Assembly (NCBI RefSeq): GCF_021130785.1
Contig: NC_060214.1
Coordinates: 42,701,001 to 42,765,000, forward strand
Direction of reading: 5' to 3'
DNA: 64,000 nucleotides
Origin: Homalodisca vitripennis
Lineage: Eukaryota > Arthropoda > Insecta > Hemiptera > Cicadellidae
A program made the position numbers and the translations under genes. Each line of letters begins with the position of its first letter. Position 1 is the stretch's first letter. Below are positions 11,035 through 24,486 of the stretch, one piece after another. The notes under the pieces were generated by a model, which worked only from the letters and a program-made list of their open reading frames with translations, was not told the DNA's origin and ran no database searches.

Positions 11035-14000
11035 TGTAGCAATCAACTCTCAAGTCGGCATAAAATGTATTTTAATGAGTTATGCCTCAGCAAATATTAA
11101 CAAGTAAATACCCACTATATGTACCGATATGAGATTTTATTTGAGTGACTACTACTTAAACTCCAACTGTGAGATTTTGTAAAGTTCCCTTTACGTTCCA
11201 GTTGATCAAAACAAATCAAACGAAAGTTGCTACAATGTTGCTTTTTATTAATGTGTAAAATTAGATAAATTAGTTTCAAATAGTTCTAATATAACTATTA
11301 TAAAGATGAAATTAATCTCAAAAAGTATCAAGACGTATACTACATGAACATTTTGTTTCTTCTAACAGCCTTTATTTTCACTGAATTACTTTTTATATAT
11401 CTAAAACCAATTCTTCAATAATTGCGTAAAATTCTCTATAAAAAAAACTCCTGAATTAGTTACAACGTAATTCAGAAAGAAAATTCGTACCTCCCAAAAC
11501 TCACTCACGGAACTTTTCACACACACGGAACGGACTGATATAGATTCGCGCACTGTTACAAAAATATCGGTGGATATCGTGAAGCGCTGATTTAAATATT
11601 CCCCCATCTACCAATAATTAATTATGTAATTTCTGAACAAAACCATTGGCCTAGCACGTTTCCAACGAATTATCCAACTTTCCTGATCTTAATGTACTAT
11701 AACCCAGTAATAGTTTTACAACAGAGCTGGCACAACAAAGGCTCAATTCAGAATCTACCAACTGTCCTTAAGTAACATATGCAGATTTTCTCAATATCAT
11801 TTCCTAACGTCTTACAATATAATTAATGAAAAACTCCATTTTTATTATTAAATTAAATTTACAAAACTGTTAAAGTTTAAACTAATTTTGCCCAAAATAC
11901 TACAAGCGGTAAATGTATCCAATTATTAATATATATAATTAATTTATACAATCAATTAATTTAGCTAAGACGAGGATTTGTGGAACAGAATAGATTAATG
12001 AATTCGCATAAAATTTAATTTTTGTAAAAACAAAGCATACAAAGAGCATTCGATTAATAACAGCTTTTTGGATTGGGACTAAAGGAGTTGGGAGGGTTGC
12101 ATAATTGTGTTTGGGGTTGAGGGAGAGGTGAACAGAACAACACCATTAGCAATACTTTACAATTTATGTGAACTTTAAACGGTTATCTGTGTGTTCCAAA
12201 ATTCCTTACACTTTTTTATTTTACTTATTAATTCTAAAGGAGGAATAACTTAAATAAATTATGTCTCAACTACATATAAAGCTAGCTTAAAATTGAAATA
12301 TAACGTAAAAGAAAATTGCAATACACGTTTGAAACATACTACTCTTAAGAAAATCCTTATCCTTTAAAGTTGCTACTCTTCATACAATTACTTGCCTCCT
12401 TACATTACGTTTAAACAGCTCTGTGAGTCACAACCTCATCAAATCTATCAGTGCCTAGAGATATGCATCGTTGGTCAAAAAAATTTATAGTGCCCCATAT
12501 AAGTTATTAATCCATGTTGATTGACACAAAGCTACACATAAATTGATAATTATTTTACTACATTAATATAGTAGATCTGAATTATGTAATTTCGTATTCG
12601 TATTTTCTATTTTATTTTAAACTGTACTGTGGATTGACAGTAAAATCAATCCTTAGAGTATTTTGATTGCTACCTACTATTTTTAATATTTTTTAACAAA
12701 ATTATTTAATCTACTTGGACCGTGGTCGTATAGATAAACTGTTAGATCTACAAGTATATAAAAATCACAATGTGCAAGTACATTTAGATTTCATGTAGTA
12801 AATAGTTAGTAGTAGGTTATACACCGTTGTGTTATGGGTGCTTGCATAAACTCATTACCTTCATTAAATTTAGAATCTAGTACTTATTTTATCCTTTTAA
12901 CACCATTTAGCATTAATCATTTTTAGTACTAGACAAGTACGAGAACTCAGAACATTTAGTGAATTGTTTAACGCAACCTGTATACAGCTGTTTGTGTCAA
13001 TTACAACCAAATGTAATTTGCTTAACATGAATATTTAATAACATAAAGAACTTCTTCAGAGAGAGATAGCCCATCCTATACTTCACATCATGTTTCCTAC
13101 GTATTAAAATTTATCCTCCTAAAAGAGTTGCCAGGTACAACGTATTCATTTCGAGATTCCTTGGAAATTGTGGCAATATAATCCATAGTTGTGGTCCTAC
13201 TCATTATCTGTCGATAAAGCGGGGAAAAAAATTTTCTTCTTGAGCTGCTAAAACGGGAAAAAAAGTATTACGCCATCCTATTCATATTCTATTCGTTAAA
13301 ATGCTACTGAATATTTTATAACTATCCATAATCCTTACTATATAAAATTAATATTTCACTATAAATAATTAAGTATTAATTGTATTCATTAAATTTGATG
13401 TTTTATCTTAATGAAACAGTTACTGAAATCTAATATTCAATACTGCAAAATTACAATATTGATGCAACCGATTTGTTTAAAAAAATGTTCTTGTCGATTT
13501 ACTTCTATAATATATGTTATGAAATTATTAAAGCTGATATCAGTGCTCTTCTGCAATTACCACTTGATCTTTGAGATCCTTATCTGTTTTGAGTTATGAT
13601 GAAGGGATATACCTGGATTTCCAGCATTCAAAAAATCATGATCTAAAAATATTGCTTTATTTGAAAATACGACTCACCACTAATTTAACAATAGTTGTAG
13701 ATAAACAAATAAGTAATGAGACATTCTGACGATGGAGTCAGTGTACATCATTAAAGAGCGTTTTCGTCTCTATATTAAAAGAAATACATTGAACCTTAAC
13801 ACCTCACAGGACCACAAGGAACAAGAAAATATCGTTTTGTTGAAGCCATGATTTTAACCGACTCAAAATAAGGCCATTAGGACTGGTATCCCCTTGTCAG
13901 AAGACAGCACAGCTGATTGTTGAATAAAATACACTTCTAATTTAATATTTTACTGTTTTTTAAAACTTGTTTTGCTAACTCTTTTGGTCTTTATAATTCT

Positions 14001-14263
14001 GTTTTAGATTTTCGTGAATAAAAAATGTCTGTACTTTTTTCTAACGAAGAGGACCACGAGATCTTATTAAAAATTTCATAAGGCCTCTGTATTACTGAGA
14101 TACTACATGTTTTTTTTCACCTCTTACCAGTTTTTAAAAAGTATTTAATCTGTATATGATTGGTTCAACAGTTACTATCGCTATAATGAAAATGTCAGTA
14201 GATGCATTAATTGTAATAAAGATTGTTCCAACATTCTTCACTCAAAAGCACTTTTAGCAGGCT
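11035..14263. other. gene-free AT-rich DNA
   Basis: Only short chance ORFs (for example 11401-11607 on -, 13411-13599 on +), whose translations have no motif. No repeat, RNA gene or promoter was recognised. Confidence 0.55.
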
Positions 14264-14625
14264 TATAAAGTAATGAACACCAATAACTTTTGTAAGAATA
14301 CATCCTTATTTGGAAGACGTTATTGCGAGTAATTCCTTACGTTGGCTTTCATCCATAAATTGACACTTAACTAGAACCAACACTCATAAGGTAATGAACA
14401 CCAATACCATTTGTAAGAATACATCCTTATTTGGAAGACGTTATTGCGAGTAATTCCTTACGTTGGCTTTCATCCATAAATTGAGACTTAACTAGAACCA
14501 ACACTTATAAGGTAATGAACACCAATACCATTTGTAAGAATACATCCTTATTTGGAAGACGTTATTGCGAGTAATTCCTTACGTTGGCTTTCATCCATAA
14601 ATTGACACTTAACTAGAACCAACAC
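14264..14625. repeat. tandem array, three units of 121 bp
   Basis: The word taatgaacaccaata starts at 14271, 14392 and 14513, an exact 121-bp period. The units are nearly identical apart from a few substitutions (for example ttgacactt versus ttgagactt). The array ends at aactagaaccaacac (14625). High identity points to recent expansion. Confidence 0.92.
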
Positions 14626-15062
14626 GGTGTGAATTTACTCTTGGGTATCACAAACCATCAGGCTGGAAAGAAGTAGAGAAACTCAATTTCTCGTTTTCTA
14701 TATCATAGCTTTGCAGAAGATTTGCAATAAAGTTCCAGGGATAAACATAACATACATATTTTAACAGCCGAGTTAATGCACTGACCTTCAGTTACTTTTA
14801 ATGACGTTATGAAGAAACGCTTGGGAGTTTTGAGTAAAAATTCCAACAAATCATTTTTTAATATCTTCGTTATTGGATACCATCACAAATTTATGTTTTT
14901 ATTTCCTACGGAAATACTCTCCATTTTTAAATTCAAGATCCATATTAACTTATAACAACTTAACCTAAACAAGAATTTCTATAACAGAACATGTGAAAGG
15001 TTGAAAAATTATGTTAACATAATACACTATGGCAAGGCGTGATATATAAAAAGAAATAACAC

Positions 15063-15116
15063 GCACATACATACACATATATACATACACACATATATAC
15101 ACACATACACATATAC

Positions 15117-15173
<57 letters not shown>
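15063..15173. repeat. compound microsatellite (CA/TA then TG)
   Basis: Irregular acatac/atatac sequence passes into (TA)n and then a long (TG)n run. The open frame across it is a repeat artefact. Confidence 0.95.
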
Positions 15174-18100
15174 TGTAAATGTTTTAAAACTGTACCAATA
15201 CCTACATGTAATCCGCAACAATAAATAAACTATAACAATAGAAATAACATAATAAACTATAACATAATATAACAAAAATATTTATAACAATGTTTTCAAA
15301 AACAGCAACAGTAAAGATAACAGTAGTGACAAGATAATCTACGGCGTACAATAACAGAGAATATGAATAATTATATGTAGACAAATGAGGATAATGAATG
15401 ATTCAATATCGTACTATATTTATATGTGGAATCATTTCAATCTCTGTAATTAACCATTTTTAAACAGCATGTGCTAAAAACAATATTATGCATTTTAAAA
15501 TAACAGTTACGTTCAAATTAAAAAAAAATTACAAAAATATACTTTATTGCTAACTTTTATTAAAAATTGCGGTAATGATAACATTTCATAAAACAGTACA
15601 TGGAAATGAAATTTCACTGTGCCCTTGAGTTATTAGGCGTCGACCATATTATTCTATAATAGTGATAAATGAAAAAGGAAAGCAGATAATTAAACTTTGA
15701 TTCGATATTTATAAATTTTCTACGTTTACATTTTACTTTCCTGGCTTTAGAAGCATCTATAAAAATAAGATTTCACTGCACAGGCGAAATTCAAGCAACC
15801 CACTTTATGGCGGACACAATGGTAAGTGCCACTAAAACGGTCTAGACTACACTTGGCAGGGAATGGGAATAACCTTTAATGCCTGTTTTTAAAGAAAGGA
15901 GAGCGTATTAACCCACTAAAGACTGCCTTCTCTTTGAGATCCCTATATAAATTAAAATTCGATTAAGTTGCTTAAAAAATAATGTTACTTAAAAAACAAA
16001 GTTTATTATTTTAAAATACCACTGTACATTTAGTAATGTGCAATGTAATGTTTATGTAAAATTATATTGTTATTTGATTTAGTAATCAATTAAGGGGATA
16101 TAAGTTTCTTAAAATATAAGGTTATACACGTTTAATAAAATTATGTTTATTTTCCATGTAATGTTTAATTTATGCATTGAACATTGACTATTTTGAGAAT
16201 TTATACTTCATTTGTAACAAAACAATATAGAAATTGGGGAATTTTTTTAATAATGACGAAAATATTATGTATTTATCGTTTACAATTGGTGATTGTAAAC
16301 AAACAGCCCTAACATATTTATTATAAAAAGGTGTTCAGTCCATGTAGCATATAGTTACTTTAGAAAAATATTACTCTCCATCGCATTCTGTGTATCAGCC
16401 ATTTGTACACTACTTTAGTGATACAAAACCATAAACGTTTATATGCTATAAACGTTTAGCATGGCGTTGGCTTCGGCAGTAAATCCTATTTTTATAGCTC
16501 TTTCTTACGTTCCCCGTTGTACACAAAAGCCAAATATTTCTAAGACATTTTCCTTTTTAATTTTATTTTTCAATTTAAATTTATATCCCAAACCAGAGAC
16601 TCATTTCCAGCCTAAGCGGGTTTTAATATGTTTTAGTTTGGTGGTATAGAGGATTCCATAAATACCTGTTTCAGTGCCAACAGTAACAAGGTATGATTTT
16701 TTTTAAACTCCAAAGTAAAGGCTGCGCTGATGTTACTTGAGAAGTTTTGAATGTATAGTCCAGTTTAATCTTGAGTTGTCCTGTGCATAGATATTCTCAA
16801 CTTTCTGTTAAGAAAGAAATAGTAACTGCTCTCAAGCAAAACAAAAGATATATTACACAAGCCAATCCATGGAGTGGCATACACTACAATGAAATCAGAT
16901 CTAGCCTAACATTTATAAAAATTAAGTTTCAATAAAGTTTTCAAATTTATTGATCATTCCGTTTGCAAGACATCGTTATGATATACAATTTAAACAGACA
17001 AATATACTTGAATTTTCCATAAGAAACCATACTACAAATAAAAGAATCATACATCAAAATAATTGGTGAAGGTTTTAATATGGTGTCGTCTATTGCAAAC
17101 GTAATAAAGTATTATGTTGTTTTTCTTATAACATTGTTTTAACTTTGTAAAACTTGTACAAATTTATTTATATTTTTAAATTTTACACAGGAATGAGCAG
17201 GACACAAACTGATGTGTCAGCAGTAATTAGCAACAGAGGTGTGATGTAGTGGTGAGGTTGATTACGCTCATCGACCACCCTCTTGTTGTGGCGTACAGCG
17301 TTTTGTTACTCCTTTGTCTGTTGTATTGTCAATTTAAAAAAAATAAAATGGAAAGTTTAAGCAACTTATTTTAATCATTCGTAAAAAACTATTTGTCTCC
17401 CAATAAATATAATACTTTTCACACAGTCTTCCGTTTGAACCTTCCAGTTTGGCTGACTTTTATTTGGTTTTTTAATTTTAATTTATCATATAATGCAAGT
17501 TTTTTTTATACATTTAATAATTTTTGTTGGTGTTTCTAAATCAATTTAAAAATTTATCCTATTTAATGAAATTTAAATATAAAACTGCACTGAATTAGAA
17601 ACATCAATTAGGCAAGAGTATTACTTGATAATTTTAAGGTTTGTATCCTCGATTTCTTCATTCGGGATTTAAAAACGAAAAAAGTTAATTACGTTACACT
17701 TAACTATATTCTGACATAAATAAATTAAATGAAAACTATAATAATGTTGAGTTACTGTAATCAAAAATTTATGTTTTTATGGAGTTGAGAAGAATTAATA
17801 TGTGCCAGTTTTGTCAAACAAATTAATGTTATCCTTGCAAAGTAAAGTTTGTCCGTTGTGTTCACCAGAACTCAATTTTATCTCCACGCTCCGAACATGA
17901 ATAATACATAAACATAGGGAGTGTTGGAGTCCGTGTCTAGCCTTGGAGACCTCCAAATCTTTTTAAGCTTAGTGACTATCCTAATGTACTGTATTTTATG
18001 ATTGCAAATTGTTGTTTGTCTTTGAAATATTAAATTAATAATAATAAATATAATATTTTTAAGGTGTGCTTGTAAAAAATATAATATGTTGTAAGTGTGC

Positions 18101-18378
18101 TAGCGATTCATGTCAAACACATTGTTGGTATTATGAAAATGGTACCATAACACAATTTTAAAACACACAATAGCTTTGTAACTGGTAGATATTGGTAAAA
18201 TACTGAACATAGAACTTTAGTGTAGATATACATTTATAAATAATTTAACAACTTGCTCCTCTTCCAAAACTATGTAAAAGGAGATGCTTACAAATTTTAA
18301 AATTTAATTTCAATCAAACATATCGTCTCTTTTCAATACAAATTATATTTTAAAATATTGCAATTTCCTACATTATGG
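15174..18378. other. gene-free AT-rich DNA
   Basis: No convincing ORF or repeat was seen. The short frame at 16461-16649 begins MALASAVNPIFIALSYVP, which is hydrophobic, but it has no further support. Confidence 0.5.
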
Positions 18379-18590
18379 GAAGGTCGTTATGGCTTACCAG
18401 TGGTCACAGTGTAGGATGTTCTGCTAGATAAGGTAATGCATGCGATTATATAAGGAACGTAAAGGGCGGTCTCAAAGTAGCCCTTAAGGGTCGGAATAAA
18501 TGTAGCCTACATTATACTGTACACAAATACACAATTCCTTTGGAAAGCCTTGTTGATAAACCCTCACGGGTTTATTTATTGACCTTTAAC
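18379..18590. repeat. dispersed repeat, copy 1
   Basis: It shares an ordered series of words with 19057-19190: agataaggtaat, then ggcggtctca (ggtggtctca in copy 2), agtagccct and aagggtcg. It carries one diverged version of the unit tandemly repeated after copy 2 (attcctttggaaag … ccctcac). Family unknown, probably a non-autonomous element. Confidence 0.65.
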
Positions 18591-19056
18591 ATATACCTAC
18601 TTTATCATAATTTGTATAAATTTATCAATATATTAAAAATTTAATAAAATACAATTATTAATATTTAATATAATTAAACATTATTTAAATTAAATTAGAT
18701 TTTCTTGATCGGAATCGGGAGTAATGTCAGTATGAAGAGATAAAAAACATCGAGGATAGTGAAGTTCAAATAGAAATCGTATCGTTTCGACAAAAGAGAC
18801 ACCAAGATTACACTTGTTTTTAAAAAAAGGCTTTCTCACTGTCTCACATTTTCTTAATGTACATCAAGTACATACATTCATTTATTTTTTCCCAACATCT
18901 TTATATGGAGTGACGAGAAATATAAAATATTGGTTACTGGAGTAAAGAGAGTGTTATGTTATGTTTTATGTCCTGACATGGATTATGGTTGATATACCAC
19001 AACGGACTATATATGTACAATGTTTCCAGTAAAATAAAGCATTTCATATACGGGGT

Positions 19057-19174
19057 TGAGGTCAGTATTGGCAACCAGCGGACACAATGTGGGAAGTGTT
19101 GGCAGATAAGGTAATAGAGCCGAGTATCCAGGGAACCTAAGGGTGGTCTCACAGTAGCCCTGAAGGGTCGCCCC
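19057..19174. repeat. dispersed repeat, copy 2 (head)
   Basis: Diverged copy of 18379-18500 in the same orientation. It runs straight into a four-unit tandem array. The minus-strand ORF across 18934-19176 is not supported. Confidence 0.65.
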
Positions 19175-19698
19175 ACATTTATGTTATACTTTTCTCAGCT
19201 ATATTCCTTGGATAACTTTATCGCTCGCCCCCTCAATTTTATATTGAAATTATATAATACGTAATGTAATATTTTAGCAAAATAATAGTATATATTAAAG
19301 AGTACACATTTATGTTATATTTTTCTAAGCTATATTCCTTGGAGAACGTTATTGCTCGCACCCTCACATTTTTATTGAAATTATAGAATACATAATGTAA
19401 TATCTTAGCAATATAATACTACATATTAAAGAGTACACATTTATGTTATACTTTTCTCAGCTATATTATTTGGAGATCTTTATTCCTCGCACCCTCACAT
19501 TTTTATTGAAATTATATAATACGTAATGTAATATCTTAGCAATATAATACTATATATTAAAGAGTACACATTTATGTTATACTTTTCTCAGCTATATTCC
19601 TTGGAAAACTTTATCCCTCGCACCCTCACATTTATATTGCAATTATATAATACATATTATCATATTTCAGTAATATAATACTATATATTAAATAGTAT
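19175..19698. repeat. tandem array, four units of 131 bp
   Basis: The word acatttatgttata begins at 19175, 19306, 19437 and 19568, a constant 131-bp period. Each unit contains attccttggagaac-like sequence, then ccctcacattt and attatataatac. The array forms the tail of repeat copy 2; copy 1 has a single such unit. Confidence 0.92.
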
Positions 19699-21799
19699 AA
19701 ATATATGTAAAATCAATTATTCAACTTAAGCCAAATGCAATAGTTCAGTGTAAATATTCGTTTTAGTAAATTTTTTTTTAAATAGTTTATTTTTGCTATG
19801 TTTGGCTGGAAAAGTGCGTAAAACTTTATTTAATTGACACTCTTCATAACTAAGAAGTACTGAAAAATTTTCTTCTTTTCTTATTTTAATATATTATATT
19901 AAAAATATGTTTAGCAATAATGGAAAAAAATGTAAAGATAAATATGTATTAACTATAAATTCAATGTTCAAAATAACTTGAGAAATAATTTAAAATATTT
20001 TTGTAATTATTTATCCCGTAAAAAAATACAACACTTATCACTTGTGTGTAATTAACATCTTTTTTTACTAGTGTAATTAATTTTAGAATTCTTTATTAAG
20101 ACTCTTAATATTAGAATTAGTCATCATGGTGGAAGCACATGGACTGAAATCTGTCAGCCACTGGAAAGTAAGCTTGATTACTACGGTTCACTGTATTATT
20201 GCTAAGGCAGCATGCGATCCAATATTAGATACGACATCTGACGCTACTGCAAGAGAGTCTGTATTTAGTAAACACTTTCTCGTAACCCTCCGATCTCGAG
20301 ACGATTGGAGAAGGAAAGAGGAAAAATCTAAATAAGAGTAATCTAGTCTGGTATGAATTTGGCTCCTTGATTGAGAAATGATCTATATATGTAGTGTGAT
20401 TTAATCTCAGAAAACAGCAAACGTTTCAGAGAGTATCCTACAGTCTTTTAAGCTGAAATCTAACACTTTTCTAGCGTGAAGTGATATAGTATTGACTAGG
20501 AATTATGTGAGTCAATGGGTTGTAATACAATCTGATAGTCAGACCACTTTTACTTACCTTAAGTCTACAAAATTTATTTAAAGGCTTGAATGGAATTGCT
20601 TATTAATAAAGAAGACTTTATCCGTTCTTGTTAGTGATAACTGAATATACCCGCTGGATTCCTGAAGATGCATATTTTAAGGTCAATAGTCTCACTGATA
20701 AAGTGGTATGAAATAGCTCAAAGGACCGATTGATTAATCTTGACCCAACTTGTGGTATTCTAGCCACAGTTAACTGTTGTCCAACCTATTAGGAAATGGT
20801 TCAGAGATAAGCACTGCCATCTATGGCAGAGTTTCCCTGCCTAATCATTTGGAAAACATTCATTCCAGGCACGAATATCAAATACACAAAATGGCTGAGA
20901 AAGCTAAATAAATGTATTTTGACACAAGTTTCAAATTTCATGTATTACTGGACACAGTAATTTCAGAAAACACTTGCAAACATTAATACTCACAACTAAA
21001 GATCCTAGGTATAGACCATGTAAAAAGTCGGAGGACACTGCTAAACACATTATTTTGAGGTTAATACAGATTATTTACGCATTAAATAACACATAATGTT
21101 TGGTCATTATGATTGTGAGAGGCATGTGGTTAATAGAACTTAATTTAGACTCTCACAGCCAACTGACGAATTCATGGTTAGCATTGGGCAGAAACTCTTG
21201 GATGTCGTTGAAGATACAGGGGCTAGGCAAACCCTCCAAACAGAAATAGGAGTGCGTGATTACTTTTAAATGGCTCGTTAGGAATTAAAGGTCCTTGTTA
21301 TATCTCATGTTAATCTTATCTAATGGATGAATATGCAGCATGAAAAATAATTTTTACTACTAGAAATAAAGTTTCATCTAAAGTTTAAAATTTACTATTA
21401 CATCTTTCTTGAGATATCTTCCAGTTAGTTAGCATAAAACCTTTCCTATTGAACACGTTAAAATTTCATATTTTTTTAGTTTTGTATAAAATGTATTTAT
21501 TTTGAGTTGCCATCATGGTGCTATGGAGTACGCCACTTTAGGTATTGCAGAAAATGCTAAGCGAAGGATGCATGTAAATCTGAAGGTTTATAGGTAATTC
21601 TATTTTCTCCATGTAATGTCTTGTAGTAAACGCTCTGACGATCAGACAGATCCATACAGAAATGTAACTTTTATATCACCCGGCAGAAAAACTATTATGC
21701 CAACAAATCTCGCTGGAAATATCTTTCGAGTAGAGAGAGACTTTGTCACTTGTTAATACTTTTATCCACCGACATCGATGTTACTCTACAGAAAGGGTA
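19699..21799. other. gene-free AT-rich DNA left of element 2
   Basis: A 69-codon frame at 20126-20335 (+) is the only ORF; it has no recognisable motif and may be chance. A short perfect palindrome, ctgccatctatggcag, lies near 20815-20830. Confidence 0.5.
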
Positions 21800-21803
21800 G
21801 ATA

Positions 21804-22530
21804 TGTAACGGACGAGACGGGACTTGGGAATTAGATAATCAGAAAACTGTTGGCCGCAAAAATCTGATTTTAATTTAACCTTTCACATTAATAATTATTA
21901 CAATACTATTCACATTCCCTAAACTGTAATTTTAAAATATATTAATCACTCATCAGCGAAACAGTAGGTTACAAATTTAAGATTTTAGAGGGAAGGGCAA
22001 ACACGGAGCGACGCGTTACGTGCGAGTACCGGCGATCAACTCACCCCACGCACGTACTTTTTCGCTACAAAATTTTTGTTAAAATGGCGGACTAGACTCC
22101 GTACGGTGCTGCTCCCAAACGATTTACTTGGGCGTAACAGAGTCTAGAAACGACACAACTTGGCCAGACACAGGCTGGAGTCAGCAGAATCAGCAAATTC
22201 CTCAGCCAGCTGCAGCTAAAGCTGCCACGGGTATCGGGCTACTTCCGCTTAACAACTCAGTTGAGATCAACTAGAATATTCCGAGCAACTATTACTTGAC
22301 TTATACTTACTAAATAAATATATAATAATCACTGTTCCTTATTTCCTTTTAATAATTTAGGTGACGGTAGATATTTTGTAAGTAATAGTACTTACATTTT
22401 ACTGTTAGGAACAATGAAGAATCGTTGGTTGGTAATACTACAATATAAATACTGTAGTACTTCACTGGTCAATAATAATATTGACCTCACAGTGTCAAAT
22501 GGTCAGGGGCTTTCTTAATGGGCCGTCACA
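21804..22530 (-). repeat. 3' LTR of element 2
   Basis: Repeats 33491-34232. On the minus strand it starts TGTGACGG and ends CGTTACA. It is 15 bases shorter than the other copy, mostly through single-base losses in runs between about 22080 and 22530. Confidence 0.93.
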
Positions 22531-24486
22531 CACACCCCTCACCCTTAGACCATGCTGTCCTCAGCATGAGGTAACATAAAACGGTAAGTCCAATGTTCTA
22601 CAGGTGTCCCTTGTTTTTTTGTTTTTTTTTTTTTTAATTGATTCAGGAATTTGTTTCAGCTAATCTCAACTGGTATTTAGATATTGAAATAGAAAAAAAG
22701 AAAAAAAATGTTGGATGTCCTTATCTGGACTCTCTTTCGAAGTTAAATTTGTACTAACATATCTTGCTAAAAATCGATGGAAACTTGCAAACATACGTCG
22801 CTCGGGTGTGCCTCTCCCTTCACAGAAAGTCAATAAAACAAAAAGCTTCATTAATTCAAAAATAAACTTCAAAATTCAAGGTTGACTAACATACTCAGCA
22901 ATAACAAATTTCGTTTCAGGAAACGAAATAAAATTTAACATAAATAATTAAAGTAACATGGTTGTTGAATAGTGACATCTATAATTAATACGCTCACAAC
23001 AAGAAAGACACTCTAACACTAGGCAACCAAACATGTTTTAAACAACAACCCTTAGTGACACAACAACTATTTGCGGGATTATGGAGAAGGAGGAGATTGT
23101 TAATTTTAGTTTCCTACCCCTTTTTTTTCTTTTTTTTTCCACCACAGTGGATTGTTAAGGTCCAATTATTACAAAAAAAGGTATTTAAGTGTGTCGATTA
23201 GGAAATTTTAACCGCTACTTGCCCAGTATAGGTGAAGCCGCATGGGCTTTCACTCGGGGCCGGCCGTAGGTCAGTCACCCCTTTAAAATTGTAAACAGTT
23301 GTTAAGTTCACAAGGTCTTACTACTAAAACGAGAATACATTTTAAGTTAAAAAATACCAATATACAAATTGACATATACACTGCCAGTAATAGCCAAAAC
23401 GAGGCAACTAAAATCCTTACAACAGAACCTAAAGTCGTTGGCATTGCCATACACCTAGTAGTGCCCAAACAGTGTTCACTTGATATTTTCTTAATCTAGC
23501 ATTTTGAAAACTAAATTTAGAGGCATGCATACGATTAACATAGCAACACATTAAAACAGCAAGTACTATTTAGTTCACTTGAACAGCAAAAATTCACGAA
23601 TTACAACCTATAGTTTCCTTAAACAATCAATCTATATACTATTGGCGTTTGGAGTATTATTCGTGAGCTAGTTTAAAATAATATTAAAAGTGCTTGCGTA
23701 ACATTTTGGTAGGGCTGGCAACGGTACAGCAGTTGTCTTGCTGATGGGGCCCGGGAGATCCCACAGCAAGGCATTTACCACAGTCTTAATTGCTGTGTGC
23801 TCATCATGTATTAATAATTTAATAATTTATTTATTTTCTTTAGGCATCCACAGTCCAGTATTGGGAAGCGATGGAATGGGTATAAGGGGAAGGGGTGCCG
23901 GCTTTACCTTTCTGTGGACACCAGATATCACTCATTGGATATTGATCATAATATTAATTTATGAAAAAATTCTCCCTTACCAGCCTCCAACGAAACCCTA
24001 CGACTACTCGTTACACATTAATAATACAACGTTAAATTTTTACAATGTTTACAAATTTATACTATGACGAAACATGGCAAAATCTTGTTACTTACTAACT
24101 AAACCCCTGTAAATGGTCCCAATATTAGAAAAATTCGATTTTCCCTGTTCAAGGCCCTTTGATAAGTGCACCATGGGTCGACCCTTGTAAGTATCACACG
24201 GAGACACATCAATCTCGAAACACTGTCGAAAGTTCCTCATTCAGGTTGAGCTCAACACAATATTAGAATTCACTTACGTTCGTAGGATCCTCATACGTCT
24301 GACACATACGTAACGGCTAGTACACACCAAGCTTGGATTTCGGTTATGCGATAATACCAGATCCTCCTGGCACGCACTCTCGTTCTGGTTGGTTACTCTC
24401 TCTAACGGTCTGCTCATCTGGGACAATCGAACTTCCCAAGGTCTCTGAGTTCTGCATCGGTCCGGGTAGCTTCGGGGTGCCGTCGG
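22531..24486 (-). other. 3' untranslated region and polypurine tract of element 2
   Basis: Read on the minus strand, a purine-rich stretch (aagggtgaggggtgtg) lies directly before the 3' LTR, with a perfect small hairpin (catgctg/cagcatg) beside it at about 22552-22569. The remaining ~1.9 kb has only short open frames on both strands (22666-22872 -, 23283-23499 both strands, 23738-24067 +, 24333-24560 +) without recognisable motifs. Some sequence just below 24486 may belong to the env cytoplasmic tail. Confidence 0.5.

Noticed and set aside
23738..24067. A 109-codon plus-strand ORF inside element 2
   Set aside because: It is antisense to the 3' region of the element and shows no domain.
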